Of a stretch of DNA of 64,000 nt, positions 53,244-63,812 are shown piece by piece; position 1 is the first letter of the stretch, and every line of letters begins with the position of its first letter. The notes beneath the pieces are model-generated. The model was not told where the DNA came from. It did not search any database and worked only from the letters and a program-made list of their open reading frames with translations. Position numbers and translations under genes: made by a program. The DNA comes from DASXUG01 sp036504995 (GTDB lineage Bacteria; Pseudomonadota; Gammaproteobacteria; Burkholderiales; Methylophilaceae), in assembly GCA_036504995.1 (NCBI GenBank), contig DASXUG010000010.1:1-64000 (forward strand), read 5' to 3'.

Positions 53244-53486
53244 ATGAAAAATGTAAATGAAGAATATCTGGCTAAAGTTAAGCTTCTAGACCCTATCGAG
53301 AAAGAGCGCTTACTATCGCGCATGATTGGCAAGTTACCACGTAGATTGCAAAAAGAAAAAATCAATGAAGATGAGGCTATTGCAATTCAATTAGAGCTCG
53401 AAGATCAACAATTAGCTGAGTGGCGTGAGAAAATGCACGCGCTAAAAGCAAAAGAAGAAGAAGATATAAAGAAATCTAAAAAATAA
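53244..53486 (+). CDS. Conserved small charged protein
   Basis: The 80-residue cytosolic protein is highly charged and helical: YLAKVKLLDPIEKERLLSRM, a basic PRRLQKEK segment, then an acidic and finally a lysine-rich tail. I know homologues only as uncharacterised proteins of betaproteobacteria. It lies alone in a plus-strand gap between the exosortase and the polysaccharide cluster. Confidence 0.7.
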   Translation: MKNVNEEYLAKVKLLDPIEKERLLSRMIGKLPRRLQKEKINEDEAIAIQLELEDQQLAEWREKMHALKAKEEEDIKKSKK

Positions 53487-53571
53487 ATGCCATATTACCT
53501 AGATGCTACTGACCTCAATGAAACAGTAGCATCTGACAACTTAGATGCATTGTACTAGTTACACATTCGCA

Positions 53572-54963
53572 CTAATAAGCGCTACGATCAAAAAATACGA
53601 GCGCGATAGTTTTTGCAATGATTTTCATATCTAGACTTAAGGACCAGTGTCTGAGATAGTCCAAGTCATAGTCAATACGCGCTTTCATTTTATCAATACT
53701 TTCCGTTTCGCCCCGATAACCATTCACCTGCGCCCAGCCAGTAATGCCTGGTTTGACCTTATGGCGGATCATATAGCCCTTAATAAGCTTACGATACATC
53801 TCATTGTGTGAGACAGCATGGGGTCTTGGCCCGACAATACTCATGCGACCCTGTAACACATTGATAAATTGCGGCAACTCATCTAATGAAGTTTTACGGA
53901 TAAATCGCCCCAACGGCGTGATGCGCTGGTCATTTCGAGTCGCCTGCACGACTTTATCCCCATTTTCAGTCACCGTCATCGAGCGAAATTTATACACAAT
54001 AATATCTTGACCATCTAAACCATAGCGTCGCTGTTGAAAAATAATCGGCCCAGATGAGCTCAATTTAACCCCAATAGCCAAGATTAAAAGTATGGGGGAG
54101 ATCAATATTAATATCATGCTGGCGATCACAACATCACTGATACGTTTCACCAAACCATTGGTTCCAGAAAATGGCGTTTCACAGACAGCGACTACGGGAA
54201 TGCCCGCTAAATCATCCAGCCTGGCCTGAATTAGATCAAACATAAAAATATCAGGGACAAAATAAATGGAGGTTGTCGTGTCTTTCAAATCATCCAATAA
54301 CTTGAGTAGGCGGGGTTGCGAGGTCATTGGGAGCGCGATATAAATGACATCAACTTGCATGCGTCGTATCGTTGCGCTTAATGAAGCAAGTGTGCCCAAA
54401 TGTTGCGCCTGCTCATCCTCACCAAAACCCAGACGTTGTATTGAACGATCATCAAAAAACCCCTGAAACTGCAAGCCCAAAACAGGATCATCTAGCATGC
54501 GATCACGCACTTGCAGGCCAAGCTTATTCGCGCCGACAATCACCGCGGTACGCGTCACGTGAGAGGTGTAATGAATACTTGTCAGAAACTTGGTTAAGCC
54601 AACGTGTGCCAACAACATTACGATTGGCGTAATAATAACCCAGCTCAACAACAAGTCTTGGCTGAACATATCAAGATAACCCGTGGCGTAACCAAAGAAC
54701 CACAACACCGCCACGAATAGCGGCCAGCTAGACAGTATACGAATCAGCTCAGCACGAATCGTATCAACGCGAGACCAGCCCCCAGGAAAAGCCAGCGCAA
54801 ATACCAATAGCACGGCCATGATAAAAGTGCGGTCTATTCTGTGGTCAAAATACACCGCTAGCAAAAACATACTGATAATAATCAGGGCAGGATCCAGCAT
54901 CATTTTTGCAAATATGGCTGGTGTAACTTCCTTGCGAAAACTAAGTCTTTGATTAAATTTCAT
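53572..54963 (-). CDS. Undecaprenyl-phosphate sugar phosphotransferase (EPS-initiating, WcaJ-like)
   Basis: The 463-residue protein has four N-terminal transmembrane helices, a CoA-binding/Rossmann-like middle domain (about residues 140-260) and a bacterial sugar transferase domain (about 277-463) with KRISDVVIASMILI, FQQRRYGLDG, FRSMTV, KTSLDELPQ and GITGWAQVNGYRGE. It transfers the first hexose phosphate to undecaprenyl phosphate at the inner membrane to begin repeat-unit assembly. Family length is normal. It is the last gene of the cluster on the minus strand. Confidence 0.93.
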   Translation of the reverse strand: MKFNQRLSFRKEVTPAIFAKMMLDPALIIISMFLLAVYFDHRIDRTFIMAVLLVFALAFPGGWSRVDTIRAELIRILSSWPLFVAVLWFFGYATGYLDMFSQDLLLSWVIITPIVMLLAHVGLTKFLTSIHYTSHVTRTAVIVGANKLGLQVRDRMLDDPVLGLQFQGFFDDRSIQRLGFGEDEQAQHLGTLASLSATIRRMQVDVIYIALPMTSQPRLLKLLDDLKDTTTSIYFVPDIFMFDLIQARLDDLAGIPVVAVCETPFSGTNGLVKRISDVVIASMILILISPILLILAIGVKLSSSGPIIFQQRRYGLDGQDIIVYKFRSMTVTENGDKVVQATRNDQRITPLGRFIRKTSLDELPQFINVLQGRMSIVGPRPHAVSHNEMYRKLIKGYMIRHKVKPGITGWAQVNGYRGETESIDKMKARIDYDLDYLRHWSLSLDMKIIAKTIALVFFDRSAY

Positions 54964-55297
54964 ATCCCACGTGGTTTCATTACTTTACTTGTTATAGTTT
55001 TCAGATATAGCTATAGTTTTCGGGTCTAGAAAACGACCGATACTCAGTCAGTACACAGTGTCGGATTGTAAGAACATATATAAAATATATGACAAACTCA
55101 TGATAGCCAACAAAACCATCACTTCATTATGACACTGTCTTGATAGGTAGCTCAATGAGCAAGACATCTATCAAGCCGATGCACCCTTTACAAAACACCG
55201 TGCACTCAGGCTTAACAGAAGAAAAAATTTACTGACAGCAAGTTATCGATACAAAAACTCACTCACAAAACGCTAGCTAACCGTAACTTTTAAACAG
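54964..55297. other. Intergenic region with a long inverted repeat
   Basis: No gene is seen. CTTGATAG (55139-55146) and CTATCAAG (55168-55175) enclose a smaller hairpin GCTC-AAT-GAGC, giving a branched stem. No T run follows on either strand, so it is more likely an RNA-stability or operator element. Confidence 0.45.
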
Positions 55298-56536
55298 TTA
55301 GCCCAGCGCCCGTTCGTACTCAACATCTTTATCAAACTCTGCTTCAAGACGACCCAAAACACGCTCACGACATAAGTGCTCTTCGGCATACTTACGTGCC
55401 AAAATACCCAATCTTAACATATGCTCTGAATCACTGACTAACTGGGTAATCGCATCAGCTAACGCACCTGCATCTTCAGGTGGCACAACTAAGCCACACT
55501 TAGAAACCACGGAAGCGATCTCGGTGCCTTCATTACAGGTTGCAATGATTGGTCTACCGCTGGCTAACATACCCGTCATCTTAGAAGGTAACACCAAATC
55601 TTGTGCTTCCGGGCTTTGTGGCAACAAATGAATATCTGCTGTGCCAAGCAACTCACCTAAACGCTCAAACGGTTGCAGTGGCATAAATCGAACGTTGTTT
55701 AAGCCTTCACATGCTTCTTCTAGCTTAGCTTTCATCACCCCGTTGCCACAGACAAGAAACATCACATCTTTTCTGTGCGCCAAGCGCTTAGCAGTCTCTG
55801 GAATCACCATCAAACCTTGTTTGCCACCCAATGTTCCTGAAAACAACACGATTTTAGTATTGAAATCGACACAAAGCTCTTGACGATAACTAATAGGACG
55901 CAACAAGGGCTTTACATGATTTACATCAACCCAATTCGGGAAAAACACCAATTTGTTTTCAGCCACGCCTTTTTCACGCAACTTATCCATCATGCGCCCT
56001 GAGATAGATGAAACACTATCAAAACGTTTGTACAACCAACGCTCACCCGCCATAACAATACGCTTGAGAAACTCGCCTTTTAACATACCCATATCAAAGG
56101 CTACGTCCACTTCAAAATCTTGAATATGCAACCAAGCTTTACCGCCTGACATTTTTGCAGTAAGCCATCCTGCAGGAGCACACATCAAGGCTGGAGCAAT
56201 CGAAATCACCACATCAGGCTGCCAGAATACTTGTCTTAACATAACAGGTAGCGATGAAATGGCAAATGTCGCCAGATGCAGAATGCGCGTCATTCCATTG
56301 GGTTTTTTTGGCACCCAGATCGGCGCTCTAAATACATCAACATCATTCCACTTTTCACGGCGATATAGCGGCCACTTATAAGCAGGATCCAACTTCCATG
56401 AGGGGTAATAAGGGGGCGCAGACACTACGCGCACTTCATGGCCCTGCTTGGCAAACCAAGCCGCCATCTCGCCTGAGTATTTACCAATACCTGTTGGTTC
56501 TGGAGCAAAATTTGCGCTGTAAATAAGTATCTTCAT
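55298..56536 (-). CDS. Glycosyltransferase, WcaI family
   Basis: The 412-residue soluble glycosyltransferase (GT-B fold) opens with MKILIYSANFAPEPTGIGKYSGEMAAW and has the donor-binding region VLFSGTLGGKQGL with LLPQSPEAQDLVLPSKMTGMLASGRPI near residues 300-330. This is the WcaI type of colanic-acid-like clusters. It adds a sugar to the undecaprenyl-linked repeat; donor is not predictable. A 335-base gap separates it from the initiating transferase. Confidence 0.9.
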   Translation of the reverse strand: MKILIYSANFAPEPTGIGKYSGEMAAWFAKQGHEVRVVSAPPYYPSWKLDPAYKWPLYRREKWNDVDVFRAPIWVPKKPNGMTRILHLATFAISSLPVMLRQVFWQPDVVISIAPALMCAPAGWLTAKMSGGKAWLHIQDFEVDVAFDMGMLKGEFLKRIVMAGERWLYKRFDSVSSISGRMMDKLREKGVAENKLVFFPNWVDVNHVKPLLRPISYRQELCVDFNTKIVLFSGTLGGKQGLMVIPETAKRLAHRKDVMFLVCGNGVMKAKLEEACEGLNNVRFMPLQPFERLGELLGTADIHLLPQSPEAQDLVLPSKMTGMLASGRPIIATCNEGTEIASVVSKCGLVVPPEDAGALADAITQLVSDSEHMLRLGILARKYAEEHLCRERVLGRLEAEFDKDVEYERALG

Positions 56537-56784
56537 GGGTATGTAATTTACCTTCCAATTGTTACACTCATATGTACTAAAACAATTTTGTTATAGTCCC
56601 ACATGAGAAAAAACAATTTCGTTAAATATTACCCCGATACCTGCAAGTTGCAGGCCAACCCTCTACAATGGCTTATTCTACTAGTTTTATTGATATTTTA
56701 CTGCAACAACGCTCACCAATTTTAACTAATGGTGGCTAATAGCAACCAACCAAGTGCTGTATATAAACAACCTCAATACAAACT

Positions 56785-57603
56785 TTATTTGATAGCTGAT
56801 TCTTTTTCTTTAGTTTTTAACACAATAAAGTACTCATAAATCGACTGCAAAATTGCATAGCGAATCCCTGCCCAACCATCTAAAAAAGCATGGCGGATTA
56901 CAACCATATACACAAACTTGATAAAAGGTCGGGCTGGTAATCTGTAAAAAATGGCTTTCTGGTGTAATCGTCGTTCGTTAAAATCCTTACCAAAAAAAGC
57001 TATTTTGTAGGATGGATTTTGCACTGCGCCACGTGCAATTACATCCGCCTCCATACTTGAATAAGTGTTATGTTTAGCTATCCAATGCGCCAACCCTTTT
57101 GAAAAAGGATAGTGGTCGAAAGGTGAGCAAAGTTCATGTATATCTCCATCAACAACCAGCACCTCATTAATTTCGCGTTCATACCGTGCGCGACCAACTC
57201 TCACCAAACGCACATAAAATGGAGAGATTTGTGCATGCTTCAACCATGTTCCCCACCAAATATCGCGCCTGCGTATTCTGGCGGCAGCAATATTACTTGG
57301 TGCCAAATGCACATAACTTAACATTTCATCTGCCAGCGCTTTAGGTATCCGTTCATCTGCATCTAAAATTAACAGCCACTCATTTTTAAAGGGTAATTGA
57401 AGACCTGCATTGCGTTGCGATGCGTATCCATCAAAAGGCCTCACTGTCACTATCGAACCAGCATTTTTGGCAATTTTAACTGTGTTATCCGTGCTTTCTG
57501 AGTCCAGCACATGAACATCATCAGACCAAGCAACGCTGGCAAGACAAGCTGGCAAGTCTTGTTGTTCATTTTTGGTAAGAATCAGTATTGAGATCATGCT
57601 CAT
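56785..57603 (-). CDS. Family 2 glycosyltransferase (WaaE/KdtX-like)
   Basis: The 272-residue GT-A enzyme begins MSMISILILTKNEQQDLPACLASV, has the DxD-like motif LILDADERIP (about residues 79-88) and the later RRRDIWWGTWLKH. It is similar in layout to WaaE/KdtX glucosyltransferases that add beta-linked hexoses. It overlaps the upstream acetyltransferase gene by four bases. No membrane helix is evident apart from a C-terminal hydrophobic patch. Confidence 0.88.
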   Translation of the reverse strand: MSMISILILTKNEQQDLPACLASVAWSDDVHVLDSESTDNTVKIAKNAGSIVTVRPFDGYASQRNAGLQLPFKNEWLLILDADERIPKALADEMLSYVHLAPSNIAAARIRRRDIWWGTWLKHAQISPFYVRLVRVGRARYEREINEVLVVDGDIHELCSPFDHYPFSKGLAHWIAKHNTYSSMEADVIARGAVQNPSYKIAFFGKDFNERRLHQKAIFYRLPARPFIKFVYMVVIRHAFLDGWAGIRYAILQSIYEYFIVLKTKEKESAIK

Positions 57604-58160
57604 TTTTTCACAGCCTGTTTTCGCATCCGTTTAAAAGTAACTGGATTACCTGCCCAAACTGTCCAAGCCTGATCAATCGTCTTTACTACTACCGCATGCG
57701 CACCTAATACACAACCCTCAGCCAAACCAACACCTGGGCCAACAAATGCTTGCGCACAGACCCAAACATAATCTTGCAATACAATAGGTTTAGCAATTAA
57801 TTGAAAGTTGGCAGAATCAATATCGTGACTGCCAGTACACAAATAAGCCCCTTGCGAGACCACGCAATGGTGACCTATTGTTATAGGCGCTATATTGTAA
57901 ATCACAACCCCATCAGCCAAACCTGAATGATGTCCAACGGTTAGCTGCCAAGGTGCCCAAACCCTCACATTTGGGTACACATGTACATGCTCACCCAATT
58001 TCGCTCCAAATAGTTGCAACAACCACTTGCGCCAAGCATGACATGGTCTAGGAGAATAACGAAAACAGAAAACCCAAACCACACCCCAAAGTACACGTGC
58101 AGCTCTATTTTTCAGGCTAAATGATGGCTGTGTCGTGGGGTCATTATTTTCTATAATCAT
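57600..58160 (-). CDS. Polysaccharide O-acetyltransferase (WcaF-like, hexapeptide repeat)
   Basis: The 186-residue protein has left-handed beta-helix hexapeptide repeats (for example VYPNVRVWAPWQLTVG, ITIGHHCVVSQGAYLCTG and AFVGPGVGLAEGCVLGAHAVV) and the catalytic histidine-type loop LCTGSHDID. This matches the WcaF colanic acid acetyltransferase group, which adds acetyl groups to sugars of the repeat. It overlaps the next gene by four bases. Confidence 0.9.
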   Translation of the reverse strand: MIIENNDPTTQPSFSLKNRAARVLWGVVWVFCFRYSPRPCHAWRKWLLQLFGAKLGEHVHVYPNVRVWAPWQLTVGHHSGLADGVVIYNIAPITIGHHCVVSQGAYLCTGSHDIDSANFQLIAKPIVLQDYVWVCAQAFVGPGVGLAEGCVLGAHAVVVKTIDQAWTVWAGNPVTFKRMRKQAVKK

Positions 58161-58239
58161 AGTCTTGCTTTATAAAACAACAGATATCGACTGACGCACC
58201 AATCAACCTTCTGGGCACCCGCTCTAAACAAAATATACA

Positions 58240-59406
58240 TCACTTATTAATGACCGCCACTATACTTTCGGCCATAGCCTTGATAGTGAAGCGCTGCTGA
58301 TAAGTTACTTGTGCTTGCTGTGCCATTTCCTTTTGACTTTGAGCATCAAGTTTTAACCAGTTAGTCATCAACTGCTCAGCGCCTTCGACTGTATCCTCAG
58401 CTACCAACCCAGCCCGATCAGCTTCAATCTCGCGCCAAATATTGACCTTATTTGAAATTAACACAGGTAAACCGCAAGCTAAAGATTCTGCTACCACAAT
58501 ACCAAAATTTTCTTGATGAGAAGGTAACACAAATACCTCACTGGCGTAGTAAGTCGCCCATTTGTCATCCCCTTGCACCATACCAGTCCACGTAATTTTT
58601 TCTGCAATGCCTAATTGGTCTGCCAGCGTTTTAAGTCTAGTAATAAGCGGCTCGGCACCAGGCCCTGCCATCACTAGGTGGAGAGACGGATCTTGCTTAC
58701 ACACCCTAGAAAAAGCTTCAATCAACAAATCACAGCCTTTTTTCTCATGAATTCGGCTCAGAAACAGAAAAATTCTTTTATCTGCCAATGTTGGATATTT
58801 GGCAAAAAATATTTCACGGAAACGCACTTTATCGGTAGGTGGTTGTTTAGTACCATAGTTCACCACTACACCATTGGTGCTTTTGTACAGCCAAAATGAT
58901 TGTGCAGCCAAAACTTTTTCGTCTTCACAAGTAAATAGCACAGCTTTTGCATCGCACAACACCCGATACTCCGACCACGGCCAATATAACCATTTCTTAA
59001 GATGTTTGAGCGGGTAGGCTTTTTTAAACCAAGGGTCTAACATACCATGGGTAAAAACATAGTAGGCCTTGCCTAATTGTTTCAAAGCACGCCAAGTACC
59101 GAAGCTGTGATATTGCCAAATACCATTAATAATAATGGCATCGTATTGATGCGCATGCGCTAACAGCCAAGGCTTTAATTTTGCACTGTATCCATAGCCA
59201 CCCAAGCGCGATGGCCCTAATGCGTGTACTTTAAGTGAGCTTGACTTCACAAAATCTTCATCTGGCGAATCTAGGCTCAATACTTCAGAATGACAATCCA
59301 ACTCACATTCACAATGTTGTTCAAAGTAGTGATTTAGCTGTGTTACGCCTTCAATTGGGCCGCCACCCTTGGGATTGACTGAACGTATTACGTGCAAAAT
59401 TCTCAT
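58240..59406 (-). CDS. Glycosyltransferase (GT-B, family 4)
   Basis: The 388-residue protein opens MRILHVIRSVNPKGGGPIEGVTQL and has the GT4 donor-site motif EKKGCDLLIEAF with the later PSHQENFGIVVAESLACGLPVL (about residues 301-322), including the E-x7-E pair. It builds the oligosaccharide repeat. The start shares one base with the stop of the upstream glycosyltransferase gene. Confidence 0.92.
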   Translation of the reverse strand: MRILHVIRSVNPKGGGPIEGVTQLNHYFEQHCECELDCHSEVLSLDSPDEDFVKSSSLKVHALGPSRLGGYGYSAKLKPWLLAHAHQYDAIIINGIWQYHSFGTWRALKQLGKAYYVFTHGMLDPWFKKAYPLKHLKKWLYWPWSEYRVLCDAKAVLFTCEDEKVLAAQSFWLYKSTNGVVVNYGTKQPPTDKVRFREIFFAKYPTLADKRIFLFLSRIHEKKGCDLLIEAFSRVCKQDPSLHLVMAGPGAEPLITRLKTLADQLGIAEKITWTGMVQGDDKWATYYASEVFVLPSHQENFGIVVAESLACGLPVLISNKVNIWREIEADRAGLVAEDTVEGAEQLMTNWLKLDAQSQKEMAQQAQVTYQQRFTIKAMAESIVAVINK

Positions 59407-60620
59407 CAGATACTACTTTGTGAAGTTGTTTTTGTTGTATTACCAATCCCAGCCAATGCTTGCTCATACATTTTCAGGTACGCTGTAATAGCCGTATCTG
59501 CATTAAATTGCGTTGTCCATGCAATGCTTTTTTCGACGATACTCGCGCGTCTTTCTGGTGTCAGTCTAAGTAGCTCATGCAAACTAGCAGCTCCTTGCTT
59601 TGCCCACTGCGCCATATCATCTCCTGTTTTTAATAGAGGGATATAGATTGCTGAGGGGCCTGCTATCTCATTCATCGGGGCATCATTGGTCGTTAGCACT
59701 GGGCAACCGCAGGCCTGAGCTTCAATTAATGGCCACCCAAAACCTTCCGCCAGACTAGGGAATAAAAAGGCACGAGCATGTGAATATGCTGCACATAAGG
59801 TTTTATTATCCAAGCCTTGAAAAAACATCACTTTGCCTTCTTTAGGCAAAGCATCAATTAAAGCTTTTGTTAACTCACTTGGTGGTGGACTAATGCACCA
59901 CAAAGGTAATGGCTCACTTGCATAAGTTGCACAATGCAATTTTACATACTCGCCATACAGACCAATCACTCCAGCAAAATTTTTATACCACTGACTGCCC
60001 CCCAAATGTAAAAGCATCCCATCGGGCGCCGCAGGCAAATCTGCTTGTATTAAACAAGCCAAAGCTTGCTCACTAGACATAGGCGCATATGGATAGTTTA
60101 AACCGTTATATACCACTATTGAGCTATTCTTTGAGGCCTTACTGAAACGGTGTAAGTCATCAAGTGTTTTATTGGAAATGGAAATAAAGTGTTTGGCTTG
60201 CTGAAATCCATGCCTAATATAACGCTGATATAGCTTGCCAGTGATCGAAGTTGGATTTTCAGGAATATCTCCAAGCGCGGAGCGCAGAGCGAGTAAATCA
60301 TGCACATGCACTACATGAGGCAAGTGCTTAACCAAAGGCACCCAAGGCCCAAGCGCTTGATCAGCAAATACATACAAAGTATCCGCAGGCTGCCGCTTTA
60401 ATGCCTTACGTACCCATTGTGGAAACAAAATGTACTGATCAATATAGCCAGCCCATTTAGACAACATACCACGTGGTACCAAATTATAGGCACAAGCGTG
60501 TGGTGACCACATCGTAACTTTATGACCGCGTTGTTCGTAGGCGGCTTTAAGCATATTGGCAAAGCGCGGCATACTTTGCGACTGAAGAAATGCAGGGTGG
60601 CAGAAAATGACAATATTCAT
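59406..60620 (-). CDS. Glycosyltransferase (GT-B, family 4)
   Basis: The 404-residue protein begins MNIVIFCHPAFLQSQSMPRFANML and has the donor-site region FLFPSLAEGFGWPLIEAQACGCPVLTTN (about residues 286-313), the typical E-x7-E. It is paired with the following GT4 gene (one-base overlap) and supplies another repeat-unit linkage. Confidence 0.92.
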   Translation of the reverse strand: MNIVIFCHPAFLQSQSMPRFANMLKAAYEQRGHKVTMWSPHACAYNLVPRGMLSKWAGYIDQYILFPQWVRKALKRQPADTLYVFADQALGPWVPLVKHLPHVVHVHDLLALRSALGDIPENPTSITGKLYQRYIRHGFQQAKHFISISNKTLDDLHRFSKASKNSSIVVYNGLNYPYAPMSSEQALACLIQADLPAAPDGMLLHLGGSQWYKNFAGVIGLYGEYVKLHCATYASEPLPLWCISPPPSELTKALIDALPKEGKVMFFQGLDNKTLCAAYSHARAFLFPSLAEGFGWPLIEAQACGCPVLTTNDAPMNEIAGPSAIYIPLLKTGDDMAQWAKQGAASLHELLRLTPERRASIVEKSIAWTTQFNADTAITAYLKMYEQALAGIGNTTKTTSQSSI

Positions 60621-60774
60621 AGATAGTTTTTATTTTTTTAATGCATGGTTATACCTGGCAAGGTTAACCACTTAAAAGTATCACTTAAAAAGAAAACTCT
60701 CTATTCTAATCAACAATACCTTAAGTTTAATACAAATGTATTTCAAATTTATGATTAACAGGCATTCAGGTGTT

Positions 60775-63495
60775 CTACTGTGAGAAAACCGTCCCCTGCG
60801 AAGCCGTTTGATAGTCAGGAGCTGGGCAATTTAAACACTGATTACCTTGAACGATGGTACCTAAAATTCTTGTTTGCAGACTTAATGGCGTATATGGCTT
60901 AGTCTCAAGCTTACCCACACTCATTAACCCCTCACCCCGTGAAGCATCTTCCCCAGGATTATCGATATTTGGGGAGTTAGCAGTAATCACATTATTTCTA
61001 ATCTCAATGCCTATAGTACCTATGCCAAAATCAGAGGGATCCATCTGCATAAAAAAATTATTAAGGTAAGAGCCCCAAACTTTGGTTTGATTTGAGATTT
61101 TGTTATCCGCCACCCTCACGCCAAAAATAGGCGTAAATAACTTATCTGGAACCTTCTGAGCTGATCGCAAATAAACTCCCCCGCCTTGGTTAATTTGGTT
61201 TCCGACCACATCTACCTCACGCATTGCTGTTTGATAAAGCCATATACCTCTAGGGTTACCATTTAGTTTATTATTTGCAATGGTAGCCTTCTCAAGCCCC
61301 CACACAAAAGTCGCATAATGACTCGTCACATCTGGGATAGAATCCCACGCTTTATCTATCGCCGCCTTACCATTGGCGTAAGCAACAATCTCTCTAGTTT
61401 GCCCCATCCCCTTACCAGCAACTATCGCCACGCCGTAATTTTCTGGGATTTTATTTTGCTGAAAAGGATTCACGTTCAACGTGTTATTCTTATCCGTAAA
61501 TGAAGTAGCATCTGCACTTTGAATAACTCCTATATTTTCAGTCCGTTTATCACCGCCACCCTCAGTTAAAATGGCCTCGCCATCATTTCTATTTTTATTC
61601 GTAATGGAGCCATTCACTACATTCAGTTGATTGTTAATAAGCGCTATTCGATAAGCAAAATCTAGTGCAATCGTATGAATTGTGGCTTGGTTACTATATT
61701 GAGTTAAAGCATCTCGCTCAAACGTATTATTATAAAGGAGTGCGTCATGCACCCCCTCAAAAGTGGTAGTGCCTGAACCAAAGCGCGTGACATTACCCTC
61801 AAATACAAGCCCAACACTACGATTAAATATAAAAGGGCCATGCAGGTTGGTACTATCTTTAAGTACAATATCGCAGTTTTTAAAGACAAAATTTTGATTA
61901 TCAGCGAACCACATCTGCTCGCTTCTGCCTAAATCAATTTTCAGGTTTTGCATAAATACATATTGACTACTAGTCATCATCGGCCCTTTAGTAGCTCCTC
62001 CAGCATTCTTCAGGGTTAAGTCTTTAATTCCCGCCCACGCAGTGCTCAAACCAGATACGGCATTGTTGCCATCATATAGTAAAACCGTACTATCCTTCCC
62101 TGCCCCTTGTATCACAACATTTTTATCCAACCTGACTGAATATTTCAAATAACATACCCCAACAGGCAACTGAATAACGCCGCCGCCCACGCTTGTTAAA
62201 TAGCGCACGCTTTCATTTAAGGCATCACTATCATTTGTATGTCCATCGCAACTCACATGATATTGCAGGTTTGGGCTGTTTTTAGGATCAAGCACATTTT
62301 CAGCAATAGCTTTAAAACCTGCTCCCCAGCCTACCCCCAATGCAAAGGGATCAGCTTGTGGCAGCCTCAATACAGTAATATTGCGATCGAGCTTAGTAAA
62401 ACCATCACCACTATTATTACTGACTGAAATATCAGCACTTGCACCTCCGCTGATAATTGAAGGGGCGGTCACCACCAGCATATGCTCAGAGCTTTTTGTC
62501 ACATCAACAAATGCTGTTGCACCATTCACCAAGACTTTGGGAGCAAATCCAGCCATCAACAAACTTCTACCCAGTATGCGAAATGCCCCTCCAGGAGCAA
62601 TAGCCGTAGTGTCTAGATGATAAGGCTTTGCTGCATTAAGCTTCACCAAATCACTCGTAGCGACATCGCTTACCACTTGCGCAGCAAGAAAACCTTTCAC
62701 TGTGGCAGGTACTTTAAATGATACCCAAACGCCACCGTAGGTATTAATTACAGGTACCTCTTGACTACCATCCGCCGTTACAAGCTGTACCTTAGGCACA
62801 GCACCAAAATTTTCGCCCTGTAAGCCGACTATATCACCAGCCTTAGCACTCAATGGTGCATTAAATATCACTGGTTTTACTGGAGCAATCATTGCTATAT
62901 TGGCTGGCTTATTGACACTTGGCGCTGGTAACACAGGGGCAGGAGCCCCTCTGGTAGCAGATGTATTTGCACTAGCTTCAGTCTGAGAGCCAGCACTCAA
63001 ACTGGCAGTAGACGGACTAATTGGCTGAATAGCCGCATTCGCAGTAGAGATAGATGCACCTGACACCATTCTGCTTGCACCTGATGCTGTCAGTCCATTG
63101 CCACTAAAATCAGCGCGCACTCCACTCGAATTGTATCCCCGCGTAAAATTTGGCGCCTGCCCTAAGCTAACCGAGATTGGATTACTCGTTATTCCACCGT
63201 TGGCAACTGCAACTGAAAGATTACCTGTTGCAGATGGCGGCAGTTTAAACGATAGCCAACCGCCACCATAAGCTGACTGCGGTTGAATTTTTTGTGCGCC
63301 TTTATCACTCGTTAAAATAACCTGCGGATCTTGACCAAAACCACTTCCTCTAAGCCGCACTATGCCACCTGCTTTGGAAATAGCAAGCACACTAGAAATC
63401 ACAGGATTCTCAGCCGCAAGCGCCTCGCTTAACAAAAGATGTGTTAACGAGATTACCATCATTAACCTAATTAAGTTCAGAGCTAATTTAGGCAT
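60775..63495 (-). CDS. Secreted IPT-repeat and right-handed beta-helix protein
   Basis: The 906-residue protein starts at the ATG at 63495, with AAGGA seven bases upstream; a longer frame adds 16 codons. It has a signal peptide, two IPT/TIG-type repeats sharing YGGxWxSFKxP (about residues 35-115 and 215-290) with a Ser/Ala/Pro linker between, a third related domain, and a long C-terminal beta-helix (about 410-880) beginning NDSDALNESVRYLTSVGGGVIQLPVG and rich in NN turns, as in pectate lyase/GH28-like folds. It could cleave or bind the cluster's polysaccharide. Confidence 0.8.
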   Translation of the reverse strand: MPKLALNLIRLMMVISLTHLLLSEALAAENPVISSVLAISKAGGIVRLRGSGFGQDPQVILTSDKGAQKIQPQSAYGGGWLSFKLPPSATGNLSVAVANGGITSNPISVSLGQAPNFTRGYNSSGVRADFSGNGLTASGASRMVSGASISTANAAIQPISPSTASLSAGSQTEASANTSATRGAPAPVLPAPSVNKPANIAMIAPVKPVIFNAPLSAKAGDIVGLQGENFGAVPKVQLVTADGSQEVPVINTYGGVWVSFKVPATVKGFLAAQVVSDVATSDLVKLNAAKPYHLDTTAIAPGGAFRILGRSLLMAGFAPKVLVNGATAFVDVTKSSEHMLVVTAPSIISGGASADISVSNNSGDGFTKLDRNITVLRLPQADPFALGVGWGAGFKAIAENVLDPKNSPNLQYHVSCDGHTNDSDALNESVRYLTSVGGGVIQLPVGVCYLKYSVRLDKNVVIQGAGKDSTVLLYDGNNAVSGLSTAWAGIKDLTLKNAGGATKGPMMTSSQYVFMQNLKIDLGRSEQMWFADNQNFVFKNCDIVLKDSTNLHGPFIFNRSVGLVFEGNVTRFGSGTTTFEGVHDALLYNNTFERDALTQYSNQATIHTIALDFAYRIALINNQLNVVNGSITNKNRNDGEAILTEGGGDKRTENIGVIQSADATSFTDKNNTLNVNPFQQNKIPENYGVAIVAGKGMGQTREIVAYANGKAAIDKAWDSIPDVTSHYATFVWGLEKATIANNKLNGNPRGIWLYQTAMREVDVVGNQINQGGGVYLRSAQKVPDKLFTPIFGVRVADNKISNQTKVWGSYLNNFFMQMDPSDFGIGTIGIEIRNNVITANSPNIDNPGEDASRGEGLMSVGKLETKPYTPLSLQTRILGTIVQGNQCLNCPAPDYQTASQGTVFSQ

Positions 63496-63812
63496 GGGGA
63501 AATCCTTCATAAAATACATCAAAAAATTGGGGTTGTGGTTCACGACACAACATAACGAATTTGTTCACCCTTAAAACCATCACTCAGGAAAAATTTATCA
63601 AGTACCAAAAAAATCTAATGAACCAATCTCGAATAAAATACTGTCCGATTTTTATAATTTTGAATTGGCAATTAACCAATGATTGAATTGCGGTGCCACG
63701 TAAGTACTCCGCAAATATGGAAAAATACTAGCAAAATAAAGAAAAAAATGCGATTGAAAAAATACCAGTGTGTCCAAAAATGGCAGGAGAAATAAAATAA
63801 GTAATCAACGGA

